A stretch of DNA of 64,000 bases from Anthoceros angustus (Eukaryota; Streptophyta; Anthocerotopsida; Anthocerotales; Anthocerotaceae). The notes under the pieces are model-generated. The model had not been told where the DNA came from. It did no database searches and was given only the letters and a program-made list of their open reading frames with translations. The position numbers and the translations under genes were made by a program. Position 1 is the first letter of the stretch, and each line of letters begins with the position of its first letter. This document shows, one piece after another, positions 1 through 9,740 of this stretch. The stretch lies in NCBI GenBank assembly GCA_010909165.1, contig VJWM01000068.1, positions 62,001 through 126,000 of the forward strand. Direction: 5' to 3'.

Positions 1-164
1 GAGCCTATCCTGGAGAGAATGGAAACGGATGAGAAAGACTGAAGGACGAGCAGGGTCCTTACCCACCAGCCAAGCATTCTGGAAAGATATGCCTGGTAAA
101 TGGAGCTTCGTGGCTAAGAACTGGGATATGACTTCCTGCGGTGTTCCCGAATTCAACAAGCCTT

Positions 165-947
165 TCACTTGAAGATTGAGGGAGCGCCTGATCTGTTCTT
201 GAGATTTAAGAATTGCCGCATCAACGGCTTCTGAAGGCAAGGATGGCACGGCTTGAGGAGGAGGAACCAACAAGACCGCCTAACTTCTCCACTTGATTTG
301 CTGGTGTTTCTTTGCTGGTCGACGCCGAGTTTTGAAATGGACATACTGCCAGACATAGCCTGCACTTCTCCTTGGACGAATTTCTTGAGCTTCAAACATT
401 TAACTTCCATGGAAGCGGAAGCTTGCTGCATAATATCTTGTTTGAAGGCTGCCACGTCCTCGTTGAGCAGACAATGTGCAGAAAACTCCTGCCTGAATGT
501 GTCCAACTACTGCTGGTGATGTTGGAAGACGTTTGTTTTTAATTGAGGAACCGCCGTCTTCGGAAGGTAAGAAGGCAATTGCTTATTGAGGGAAGCAATT
601 TGGTGTTGATGCCAGACAAGATCCGCACATATGACTGGAAATTCACGCTCCAATTTCCTTCGAAGTGCAACAATCTCGAGTTGTTGGGCTTGAATCTTGT
701 CTTCAAAATGTTGCTTGGAAATTCGGAACTCCGCTTTAAGTTCATGCAGCTCAGCTTGGGAAGCCTGAAAGTCTGATCGCAACTTCTTGATATCAACTTG
801 GAAGGATTTGAATAGCCTCTCGATTTTATTCTTGCCTCTTGTTCCCTTGGAGGATGTAGGAGCCTGCGATTCTGTAAAGTCTGTGGAGTCCAAAACGGCT
901 TCTCCTCCAATAGATGGTCCACGTCCAAGCATGATCTCCGAAGCCAT
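165..947 (-). pseudogene. Coiled-coil gag-like ORF interrupted by an in-frame TAG
   Basis: An ATG at 947 opens a frame of 146 codons that closes with TAG at 507-509 and then stays open in the same frame to 165, so the two parts read as one protein with a single stop. The first part is charged and heptad-like (many Leu, Lys, Glu, Gln; for example FQASQAELHELKAEF), as expected of a long coiled coil. The sequence around the stop is CAG CAG TAG TTG, so the TAG sits where a third Gln would fit. I recognise no enzyme domain. A second coiled-coil frame with in-frame TAG codons lies at 23919. Both resemble decayed gag-like or structural ORFs of plant retroelements, but the family is inferred only. 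It could also be a broken host coiled-coil gene. Confidence 0.45.
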
Positions 948-1059
948 AAGAAAGTAGGTGCTGCGCCTGTGCGCTCAAAGGCGGGGCCAGCTATGTATGC
1001 AATGGCCACTTTGGAGCAAGAGCGAAAGGTGGTAAGAGAACCAAGCCCGAGCCAAGCAC

Positions 1060-1400
1060 CTCCTTCTCGGCCTTGAGTCCCAGGCGTCCGGCCTCCCTCG
1101 CCGCTCAACCTCCGGACTCGGTAGGAGGCCCATGGCGCCCGAGACCTCGGTCCGCACCGCCCACCAGCAGCTGCTACTACCACCACGGCCTCCCGTCGCC
1201 TGTGCCCGCAGACCGGTCAAGGCCGCCACCCTCGTGGCCTCGGGCCGGACCGCCACCACTGAGCCGCGGAGTCGGGCGCGGCTGAGCCACGGCGAGTCAA
1301 GCCTACCGCCACGGAGGCGATGCGAGATCTTAGGCAGCCTGCACGACCTCCGGCCTCGGCCGAATCGGATCCACCCCGACCGCACAGCCTCGTAGTCTAT
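1060..1400. other. GC-rich, CpG-rich low-complexity stretch
   Basis: This stretch is much richer in G+C and CpG than its surroundings. It gives Pro/Arg/Ser-rich open frames on both strands and in several phases at once, which is what composition alone produces. No conserved motif is visible in any frame. It may be a leader or regulatory part of the neighbouring decayed element. Confidence 0.4.
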
Positions 1401-1479
1401 AGGTGTGTGCCATCTTTGTGAGTGGGAGTTCGGGTTGGAGGCCACCAAGGTGTCAATATAAATGGATTTTTGAGCCATC

Positions 1480-1550
1480 TTTATAATTAAAATTTTATTC
1501 CTTTTTATAATTAAAATTTTATTCTTTTTTATAATTAAAATTATTATATG
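1480..1550. repeat. AT-rich short tandem repeat
   Basis: Three imperfect copies of a roughly 24-bp unit built on TTTATAATTAAAATTTTATT follow one another. The block separates the GC-rich stretch from the fragment related to the MULE terminal repeat. Confidence 0.75.
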
Positions 1551-1574
1551 TGGTAGAAAATTAATTATTTTATA

Positions 1575-1617
1575 TGGTGAGCATGTCACACCGCAGCGGT
1601 GATGCCATCGCTCTCAA
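1575..1617 (+). repeat. Solo fragment of the MULE terminal inverted repeat
   Basis: The 43 bp from TGGTGAGCATGTCACACCGC to GCCATCGCTCTCAA match, with two or three changes, the core of the two terminal repeats at 30413-30457 and 33860-33905. No transposase or partner repeat is seen nearby, so this is a relic of another copy of the same family. Confidence 0.7.
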
Positions 1618-1639
1618 TTTTATGTTTCTGACTTCAAGC

Positions 1640-4600
1640 CTCTAGAGTCTGACCATGCCTTCCTATCTTGGCACATCTCGTGTCATAAGTCGCAAGCCAT
1701 TCTACAATACCACAAGTCTCCTAGAGTCTGCTTTTCCTTCGACCATCGTCTAGCTTCCCAATATTCCTCTCTTTTGAAAATATCCTTGGCTGCTATTCCT
1801 TCCTCTCTTCCCTTCCCCAAACACGCTTTCACTTCCGCCGTGCTTTCTTGTGCACATCAAATCTTCCTCCTAAACCTTGTCACCCGTCAAGCTTTCCAAC
1901 ACACTCCTCGTCATCCACTGGTTTGATGGCCAGTGCACATATCCATACTCACAACTACCTTGCTCTCAAGGTTCCATCCAAGTCTCATCATTCCCGGTTG
2001 TACAAGGAAATTGTCAAGCGTACAAAGCCCTCATTCTTTGTCAAAAGTCTTTCTTTTCCTCCCAACGTGATCGTCTTGTCAAGCTCCTCAAGGAATCCCC
2101 TGGCGGTGCTGCTTTTTGGAGGGAGTTTCATTCCCATCAAACTATCCAACTGCAGGCGTCTCCAGAGCTTATCCACTATGTTCAAACTCTCTTCTTTCGG
2201 GAATCTATGCCCCTCCCAGTTAGGACCATGGATCCTGGGGTCAAGCTTTTCACTCTTGACCTTATCCTTACCGCAATCAATAACCTTAGATCTGGTAGAG
2301 CCTCCGACCCTGAAGACATTCTTGGAGAGCTTTTCTCGTATGCAAGTCCTACGGTGATTGCTCCCCCCTTGGCTGCTTCCAGGCTTTGGTCCATGGATTT
2401 CCGGATGAGTGGTCTTTGGAATGACATCCATTCCATCTTCAAGACAGTGACCCTCGGCTCCCATCAACTATAGGTATATCATGGTTGAGTCCATTTTGCC
2501 AAGATCTTTAGCTCTTGCTTGGAAATTCTCACTCGACTTGGGTGAGAATCTTGGAGTTAGAAGCCGGTGGATTTCGTCCATGACGCAATACCGGATAATC
2601 TCTTCACTCTCATTGCTATTATTGAAGCCAAGAGCGAGAAGGATATGAGCATGTTTATGTATGTTTTGTTGACTTCAAGCGGGCATTTGACTCTATCTCG
2701 GAGAAGCTCTTTGACCGCTTCCATAGGTATGCCTCCTCATCTTCTTCATGCCATAGGGTTCTATATGACAAGGTGAAAGCCAAGATCCGCACTCCTTATC
2801 TTGCTTTTGACCTTTTGGATTTGCTTTGCAACATGGGAGTCTGGCGAGGAGATCCATCTTCTCCTAACCTATTTGGCCTCTACATAGATGAACTGGAGTC
2901 TTGGATTGCGGAGTATGGGGATCCTGGTTGCATCCTTTCCTTAGTCTACATTGCTATTCTCTTGTATACGGATGACATTGCCCTTCTCTCCCACTCTCCT
3001 CAGGGCCTCCAACAGCAACTTGACATATTGTCGCGCTTCTGCGAAGCAAGAGATTTGGAGGTCAATCTCAAGAAGACTAAGGTCATGTTCTTCAACAGGC
3101 GGGATCCAGTGCAACACAATCTCAAGTTCTACTATAATGGTGAACTTGTCCAGGTAGTTCGATCTTATGTCTACCTGGGTGGAACTCTGTATGGCCCGAC
3201 ACTTCAGTGGAAGCTCTCTGCCTCCGCTCGCATTCTCAAGGGTGTGGCATCGGCGTGTGGGGTTCGAAGACAGTGCTCTCGGATGCACATCAAGGACATC
3301 CCCACTCAAAGAATGGTTATTCAACACGTTATTCCTTGACTATGTATGCGGAGTTTTGGGGACCGTACCTCTCTCCCGACGATTGGTGCAAGGTGGAGGA
3401 GGTTGCATCCTTTCTTCGTCCCACATTGCGTGCAAGAGGTCATCCCCTTCCCATCTTCCTTGCGAGTTTGCCACATTCCCGCTTGATGGAAGCTCTCTAC
3501 CTCGCTCGCATTCTCAAGGGTGTGGCATCGGCGTGTGGGGTTGAAGGCGGTGCTCTCGGATGCACATCAAGGACATCCCCACTCGGCAATGGTTATTCAA
3601 CACGTTCCTTGACTATGTATGCGGAGTTTTGGGGACCGTACCTCTCTCCCGACGATTGGTGCAAGGTGGAGGAGGTTCGCATCCTTTCTTCGTCCCATTG
3701 CGTGCAAGAGGTCATCCCCTTCCCATCTTCCTTGCGAGTTTGCCACATTCCGATGGATGGTCTATTTCGCTTGACTAACTTCTTCTACCGCCTCTGTTCA
3801 TTGGAAGAAGCTCATTCGGATCATCCTACCTCCCTCCTCATACCTCCTTCTTGCTTTTCAGTCCTCCGAAAATTAGCCGTCTCGGGAAATAAGACTTGTT
3901 GGTATGCAATCTTGCTCATGGCTGCGAAATTTGGATTTTGTCCGAGAGTCTTCGGCCCATCCCTTTTCGTTCTTGCCACCTCCTCCAAATAAGTCCATCC
4001 GCCTTGATTTGCGGACTACATACTTGTCCTATACTTGGTCTCCTCTCTCCTTATCTTGCTTTTGACCTTTTGGATTTGCTTTGCAACATGGGAGTGCAGC
4101 AAGGAGATCCATCTTCTCCTAACCTATTTGGCCTCTACATTGATGAACTGGAGTCTTGGATTGCGGAGCATGCCATGGGGATCCTGGTTGCCTTCTTTCC
4201 TTGGTCTACATTGCTATTCTCTTGTATGCGGATGACATTGCCCTTCTCTCCCACTCTCCTCAGGGCCTCCAACAGCAACTGGACATATTGTCGCGCTTCT
4301 GCGAAGCAAGAGATTTGGAGGTCAATCTCAAGAAGACTAAGGTCATGTTCTTTGACAGGCGGGATCCAGTGCAGCACAATCTCAAGTTCTACTATAATGG
4401 TGAACTTGTCCAGGTAGTTCGATCTTATGTCTACAGGTGGAACTCTGTGGCCCGACACTTGATGGAAGCTCTCTACCTCGCTCGCATTCTCAAGGGTGTG
4501 GCATCGGCGTGTGGGGTTGAAGGCGGTGCTCTCGGATGCACATCAAGGACATCCCCACTCGGCAATGGTTATTCAACACGGTCGTTCCTTGACTATGTAT

Positions 4601-5425
4601 GCGGAGTTTTGGGGACCGTACCTCTCTCCGACGATTGGTGCAAGGTGGAGGAGGTTCGGGCATCCTTTCTTCGTCCCACATTGCGTGCAAGAGGTCATCC
4701 CCTTCCCATCTTCCTTGCGAGTTTGCCACATTCCGATGGATGGTCTATTTCGCTTGACTAACTTCTTCTACCGCCTCTGTTCATTGGAAGAAGCTCATTC
4801 GGATCATCCTACCTCCCTCCTCATACCTTCTTGCTTTTCGGTCCTCCGAAAATTAGCCGTCTCGGGAAATAAGACTTGTTGGTATCATAATCTTGCTCAT
4901 GGCTGCGAAATTTGGATTTTGTCAGAGTCTTCCCATCCCTTTTCGTTCTTGCCACCTCCTCCAAATAAGTCCATCCTTGATTTGCGGACTACATACTTGT
5001 CCTATACTTGGTCTCCTCTCTCTCCCTTATCCCTAGGCTTGACACTTATAAATGATTTTATTTTATCCAATTCGGGAAACCGGTGCTCCCTCTTTACCTT
5101 CGCACCTGTCTTTCAAACTAAGGATGATTATAGGTCATCTTAGTGTTGGGTCTCACCGCCTTAGGATTGAGACGGATAGATGGCTCGTCCTAAGCCACCA
5201 AAGGAGTCCAATCTGCGGGTTATGCAGGGGTGGAGATCAAGAACACTTTGTGTTCCTCTCACATCTATGAAGATATTCGGGAATTTTATCCCTCTATTTA
5301 CAAAAGACGATCTTCACTTCCGCTTTTCTCTTTTCCTGATCCTATTTCTGTAGGTGTCTGCCTCAAGCAAATGTGGGAGAAGCGGACTCAACATTTTCAA
5401 GAGATCAACATACCTGACATTACAT
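1640..5425 (+). pseudogene. Decayed LINE retrotransposon (reverse transcriptase)
   Basis: Several frames together spell a non-LTR retrotransposon polyprotein. The linker before the RT lies at about 1880-2470. RT blocks follow: the motif FDSI at about 2690, GVWRGDPSSPNLFGLYIDEL at 2838-2897, YTDDIALLS at about 2968, then LEVNLKKTKVMFF. A second, partial RT copy at 4040-4435 carries GVQQGDPSSP and YADDIALLS. The C-terminal part at 5130-5425 has a CGLC ... EHFVF zinc-knuckle-like segment typical of plant LINEs. Frameshifts and stops occur throughout, and the first RT copy has Thr in place of Ala in the catalytic YxDD box. No endonuclease domain is visible, so the 5' end is probably truncated. 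Element boundaries are inferred. Confidence 0.8.
2795..5020 (+). repeat. Internal tandem duplication of the LINE RT and 3' region
   Basis: About 2795-4040 and 4045-5020 are two copies of the same stretch. The first copy also holds a nested partial duplication: the segment starting GGAAGCTCTCTACCTCGCTC occurs near 3485 and 4465, and a close variant near 3210. At the junction near 4050 the shared bases are CCTTATC. The copies differ mostly by indels of one to a few bases in short repeats. Confidence 0.8.
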
Positions 5426-5479
5426 AATGATTCACGTCACTAGTTCTCAGGCCAGATTCAGAATAGCGGTTAATTTTTC

Positions 5480-5540
5480 ATAATACCTTCTTTGTATACC
5501 TCCTTAGTGGACTTAAATAAAATTCTTCTTCTTCTTCTCC
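5480..5540 (+). repeat. LINE 3' end with (TTC)n tail
   Basis: After the last LINE stop the sequence ends with CTTAGTGGACTTAAATAAAA followed by a TTC microsatellite. The same joint, reverse-complemented, is found at 48418, 57349 and 61655. Recurrence of a fixed 3' end with a microsatellite tail is the normal signature of truncated LINE or SINE insertions. Confidence 0.65.
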
Positions 5541-5771
5541 AGCCGGTACACTAGACGTTACAACTGCATATTATATATAACTGGAATTCTGTACACATGA
5601 ATTTTAATAAAATCCTTTATCTCTTTGTTTCAAAAAAATTAAAGACCCGTACAAAAGACCAGAGAACCCAACGACGTAAAACATAATTGCAGTCTTCACA
5701 TGTCCCGAGCTTCCAGCAGTACATGCACACAGCAAGCACACGTACAGCAATATTAATGTGACGATGAGCAA

Positions 5772-6905
5772 TTGGATGCAGGGAAAGGTGAGGTGGACGA
5801 TCATGAGTTGATTCACATCGTGGACAAATCCGTAAGGACTCTTGGAACTGAGGGCATCAGCGACGCCAATCCATGGCTCGCTAACGTGGACAATTTCTAC
5901 AGTGGCAAGGCCGAGTGCCGCGAGACCGTGCGCCGGAGGAACATTATCATCTCCAGAATCATCCAAGAGCACCGGGAGTCCGTGGAAGCGCATCCCGAAA
6001 CCCCGTCCCGAGATTTTGTGGATGCGCTGCTTCGCGTTGGCACGTTCAAAGGTGGCGGGGACATGACCGACGAGATCATCAACGCACAGATCCAGGTAAG
6101 CGGAAGTTGTGCAATGTCCCATTGTGGCCCCGGATCCTTGCGACAGAAAAGCAACCGCAAACGCGTGACAAAGAATAATCTTGTGAACATTGCCATGGCA
6201 GGACATGCTGGCAGGCGGATCCGACACGGTGGCGCTCACCACGGAATGGGCCATGTCGGAGGTGCTGTACAGTGGCATCCGGCCGCGCTGAAGAAGGCTG
6301 TGCAGGAGCTGCATTAAGTGGTAAGGAACGAGAGAGAGTTGCAGGAATCCGATATCGCTAATCTGCTCTACCAGCAGAGCGGTGTGAAGTTGTCCGACTC
6401 TGCCCTTCCTCGGCCCGCAGTACACCACCGATGCCACCACTCTCCGGGGCTACCACATCCCTGCGGACACAAATGTCATGGTGAACGTCTGGGCCCTGGC
6501 CCGGGATCCTACGTACTGGCAACATCCTGACAAGTTCTGGCCCGAAAGATTTCTCCTTCACTTGTGACCACCTCTTCTCCTACTGTCTACCACACCAGCC
6601 GCATCCATCCGGATCCTCAGCGCAAACCTGAAGTAATTGCAGTTCTAACAAACAAAGACCGGTGTGAAATGAATCGGCGCAGCCCGGAGGTGGACGTGCG
6701 CAGATTTCACTTCGAGTTCCTGCCGTTCGGATCCGGCAAGCGGATGTGCCCGGGCCTGGGCCTGGCAGTGGTGCAGCTCACGGTAGCCACGCTGCTGCAT
6801 ACCTTCGACTGGTCGCTCCCCGCAAACGCGCTCGGGTCGCCATTCCCGCTGGCAATTGAGTTTAGCCACCACGGCCTCCAATTAAGTTTGCCCCTGAAGT
6901 GCTGA
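5772..6905 (+). pseudogene. Cytochrome P450 pseudogene, 5'-truncated
   Basis: Frames from 5772 match the second half of a plant P450. The order is the helix region before the I-helix (5772-6095), an intron of about 100 bp (6096 to about 6201, GTAAGC...GGCAG), the I-helix motif AGGSDTVALTTEWAMSE (from about 6208), a broken K-helix region starting QESDIANL (about 6345), the segment YTTDATTLRGYHIPADTNV (from about 6420), and the haem-binding loop [13 protein letters not shown] (about 6717-6755). The PFGSGxRxCPG form points to the CYP71 clan (A-type). The ExxR triad Glu/Arg is lost in a frameshifted stretch at 6380-6420, a stop follows the I-helix, and roughly the first 200 residues are absent. 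The gene is therefore not expected to make an active enzyme. Confidence 0.85.
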
Positions 6906-6950
6906 GTATCCCTTGGAGGGGAGAAAAGTTATTTCTTCATTCGATCGCCA

Positions 6951-6975
6951 TGCGGTGAGCGTGGATCGAACACGC

Positions 6976-7018
<43 letters not shown>

Positions 7019-7023
7019 CCCGC
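6951..7023 (-). tRNA. tRNA-Phe (anticodon GAA)
   Basis: The reverse complement is a 73-nt cloverleaf starting GCGGGGATAGCTCAGTTGGG and ending with discriminator A. The 7-bp acceptor stem pairs GCGGGGA with the mirrored 3' end with one mismatch-tolerant position. The anticodon loop CTGAAGA gives GAA. The A-box (TAGCTCAGTTGGG) and B-box (GTTCGATCC) of RNA polymerase III promoters are intact. No CCA is encoded and there is no intron, as normal for plant nuclear tRNA-Phe. Confidence 0.95.
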
Positions 7024-7370
7024 TGACTTACAACAGATATGCTCTTTTTTTATATGAAGGTAAATACAGGCAAATGCGCTTTTGTGCACTACAGGCTTGC
7101 ATTATCTGAAGCCTGTTGCCGACACCGACACCCGATGGCACGCTATATCCTCACATCGCTCAGCATGTTGAAATGATCCGTGGCCAGCAGTAAACTGTTC
7201 TGTGCGACAGTCGTACAAACAAATGCAGCTAATGTGAAAGGCTTCCACAGTGAACCAGTGTTGTGACAAAAAGATCACCTGAAAATCTGTTCGACTGCAA
7301 CCCATTTTCCAGCAAATGAGCAAGTACATACCTACTTTACCTCTGCAAGAGCCTTCCTTTTCATGCAAGC

Positions 7371-7998
7371 CTACAAGAGGTTCCTACATGTGCGCACAGA
7401 AGCAACAACTTCCCGCTTATACAGGAGATGCAGGGCAGCTAGAGCCTTGTCAGGCAACCCGTCCTCCCACAAAGTCTCTAGTTCCCGTACATCCTGAGTG
7501 GCAGTTTGGATGCTGCAAGACAACAGATTGGAAATCCCACGGTTGAGGCAGAAGTACAAACTTAACATTAGTACAAGACGGTACATAAAGAAGGTCACTA
7601 CGCTTGCAAATGGCACACAGATTTGAGATACCTTCTACTGGCTGTGGAACGCTTGACAAGCGGCAATTGAGTATCAAGGAAGGCCACCCGCTGATCCAAT
7701 CACGACTGCTTATACAGGTTGTCCAGCCACAGGCCAACCTTTGACCCCTACCTTGAAAAGTAAGGATGGCAGGCACTTTTCTGCAGATAGAGGATAAGGT
7801 TGAGAACGCAAGCTTTGGAGCACGCCCTGCAAAGACAACCATCCGAAAATCTCAACTCCAGTGAGGTAGCATCCATCAGACAAGTGAAAAAGGCCCTAGA
7901 GGGCCACTGACAAAGCAGGACAACAGGCATACCTTTCCGAGTGAATGTGAGATCTGGCAAATTATTGTACAATAGAAGCTTAAGGTGACTGAACCCAT
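7371..7998 (-). CDS. Small four-exon hypothetical protein
   Basis: A consistent set of GT-AG exons can be built: 7933-7998, 7752-7826, 7632-7690 and 7371-7512, giving about 113 residues and ending RTCRNLL. Phases agree at all three junctions and introns are 61-119 bp, like those of the neighbouring genes. The last exon reads as a charged helical segment (DVRELETLWEDGLPDKALAA). I recognise no family. More 5' exons between 8000 and 8300 are possible, and the first exon is the least certain because another phase gives an equally plausible peptide there. It could also be the 3' part of a longer gene. Confidence 0.35.
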
Positions 7999-8322
7999 CC
8001 TTGATCTCATTTCCTACTGAGAGCTCTCAAGCAGGAGAGCAAAATTGTGAGCCACCAGGTAAGAAAGCTAAGTAAAAGGACTGCACAGACCTCTAAGAGC
8101 AGCCTGAGGCGGAGCGAGAGTTGAATTCTGAACAGGACAAGCACACAATTTATACCCTGCAACGGTACCAATGAAACAAAAAAACTCGCAATAGATCTAA
8201 GGCAGCAGATTTCCAGAGCTCTCAAGCAGAACAGAGACAAGTCAAGTCAGACGACATGACGTTGAAGTATTCTCTAGAATTTTGTACATTGTCGATAGCA
8301 ATTCTAAATTGTTTTGAAGCCT
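7999..8322. other. Intergenic, no gene seen
   Basis: Short frames only, none with conserved motifs. The stretch lies downstream of the TFIIE-beta stop codon and probably holds its 3' UTR and polyadenylation signals. Confidence 0.5.
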
Positions 8323-9430
8323 TTAGGAGGGGGGCACGGGGAGTGAAAAAATCTCAGGGATATGCGCGTTCGTGTATTTGGTGCGCTTAGACTCGCGCCT
8401 TTTCGGCTTCTCCTTGGGCTTCTGCTGTGATCTGGGTAAGCCAGCCACGGCTTCCCGTCTCGCAGAGTTGGTAGCAGGTTTCATTCCAGCCTTCATCAAC
8501 TCCCGCTCCACATCAACAAATTCCCTAGGCAACTCAATGCCCCTGACAAGCTGCTTGAGATCCGCGTCAACCTTGATCTTGATACTAGGGTCATTGGGAT
8601 ACACCACTTCTTCCTGGGAGTCGCTGTTGGTGAGTACCCACACCTCCCCAGCAGCCTTCAATTCCTGCATCAGCAGAAGGCTATCCGTAAGATGCCACTT
8701 CCTCCCGGCCCACAAATGGCACGAGACCGATAGCCGGTTCTACCTGGACATCCGGCACCACTCCCAAATAAGAGTCCTTCAAGTCCCCCAGAGGAATGCC
8801 ATGCGGATCCGTCCGTACGCATCTGAGGAGCTCCGCCTTGTTCTTCAGATCATGTTTAGACTGCAAGGCAGAGCCCTCATCTCCGTCAGCTCACCGCGCT
8901 GCCCGAGAAGAACAAACCGAGGCGCCACCACGTGCTCACCCTACCTTGTAACAAAAGCGTTGCCCGTCAAAGGCAACCTTGGGATTGTTCTGCAGGCTTT
9001 CGAACACCTCCTTGTTGGCCTTGACATCCACAAAGCACAAATCATTGATTTCCTCCGGTAGCAGATTCTGCCGAGTCTGCACAGCAACAACATAAGACGT
9101 GAACAATCCTCCTCCTCCCCCTCAGACCCCCAGCAATCAAAATCCTACCTCTAGCAGAACCCCTATCACTCGCTTGATCTGTGCTCCCACAGGCGACTTC
9201 CGGATAGTGGCAATCTGTTGCAGCTTCTCTTGATCATTAGTGAAGGAGAACCGATTGGCAAACGGCACCACGGGCTGTGTCGCCAGAGGCGGCTGCGGCG
9301 GCTTCCTCGCAGTGGAAGCGGAAGGCTTCGTCTGCTGACCAGCAGGACGAGCTGTCTTCAAGAGAGAGGCCTGCAGCCTCGCCTGCTGCTTGTGGTATAG
9401 AGCCAATTTCTCATTCAAGGCCATAGTCAA
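8323..9430 (-). CDS. GTF2E2: Transcription initiation factor IIE subunit beta
   Basis: TFIIE-beta pairs with TFIIE-alpha to recruit and regulate TFIIH at RNA polymerase II promoters in the nucleus. Four exons join in phase: 9149-9430, 8945-9076, 8861 boundary to 8744 (8744-8860), and 8323-8664, with introns of 72, 84 and 79 bp. They encode about 290 residues, the usual plant length. Family hallmarks seen are IRKSPVGAQIKRVI (end of exon 1), the winged-helix segment QNNPKVAFDGQRFCYKSKHD across exons 2-3, ELKAAGEVWVL and YPNDPSIKIKVD (exon 4), GIELPREFVDVE, and the basic tail KRTKYTNAHIPE. The start is ATG at 9430 or the second ATG at 9424; the context cannot decide. The SNM1 stop codon lies 310 bp upstream on the same strand, so the promoter is short. 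Confidence 0.93.
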
Positions 9431-9740
9431 GCCGCTCTGCTACCGCGGAGCAGGCAACCCAAGGGTTCAGGCTCCTGAGACCTGAAACCAGGCGAAGACC
9501 CCCCGAACTCTCACGAGGGGTCCGGGCCTGCGTCAAAGGAGAAGCCGCAGCCCATCTGCGTGCTGGGAGCTGGCCCTTCAGATTGCGGAGCTATTCTAGG
9601 CCCTCATGGCTTGTATATGCAATAAAGACGTAGAGGGTAAGATCCAGAGAAGGGCATAAGGTGAGGTCAAAGCGCGAGACCTGCTTTCAGTATTCATAGG
9701 TATTCAGAATGGAATTAAAGCAGCTAGCACAGCAAAAGCG

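Noticed and set aside
507-509. Programmed stop readthrough between two coiled-coil parts
   Set aside because: No known readthrough context follows the TAG, and similar TAG codons interrupt another decayed coiled-coil frame; mutation is simpler.
1073-1589. Long Pro/Arg-rich frames on both strands
   Set aside because: Open in several phases at once because of GC-rich composition, without motif or codon pattern.
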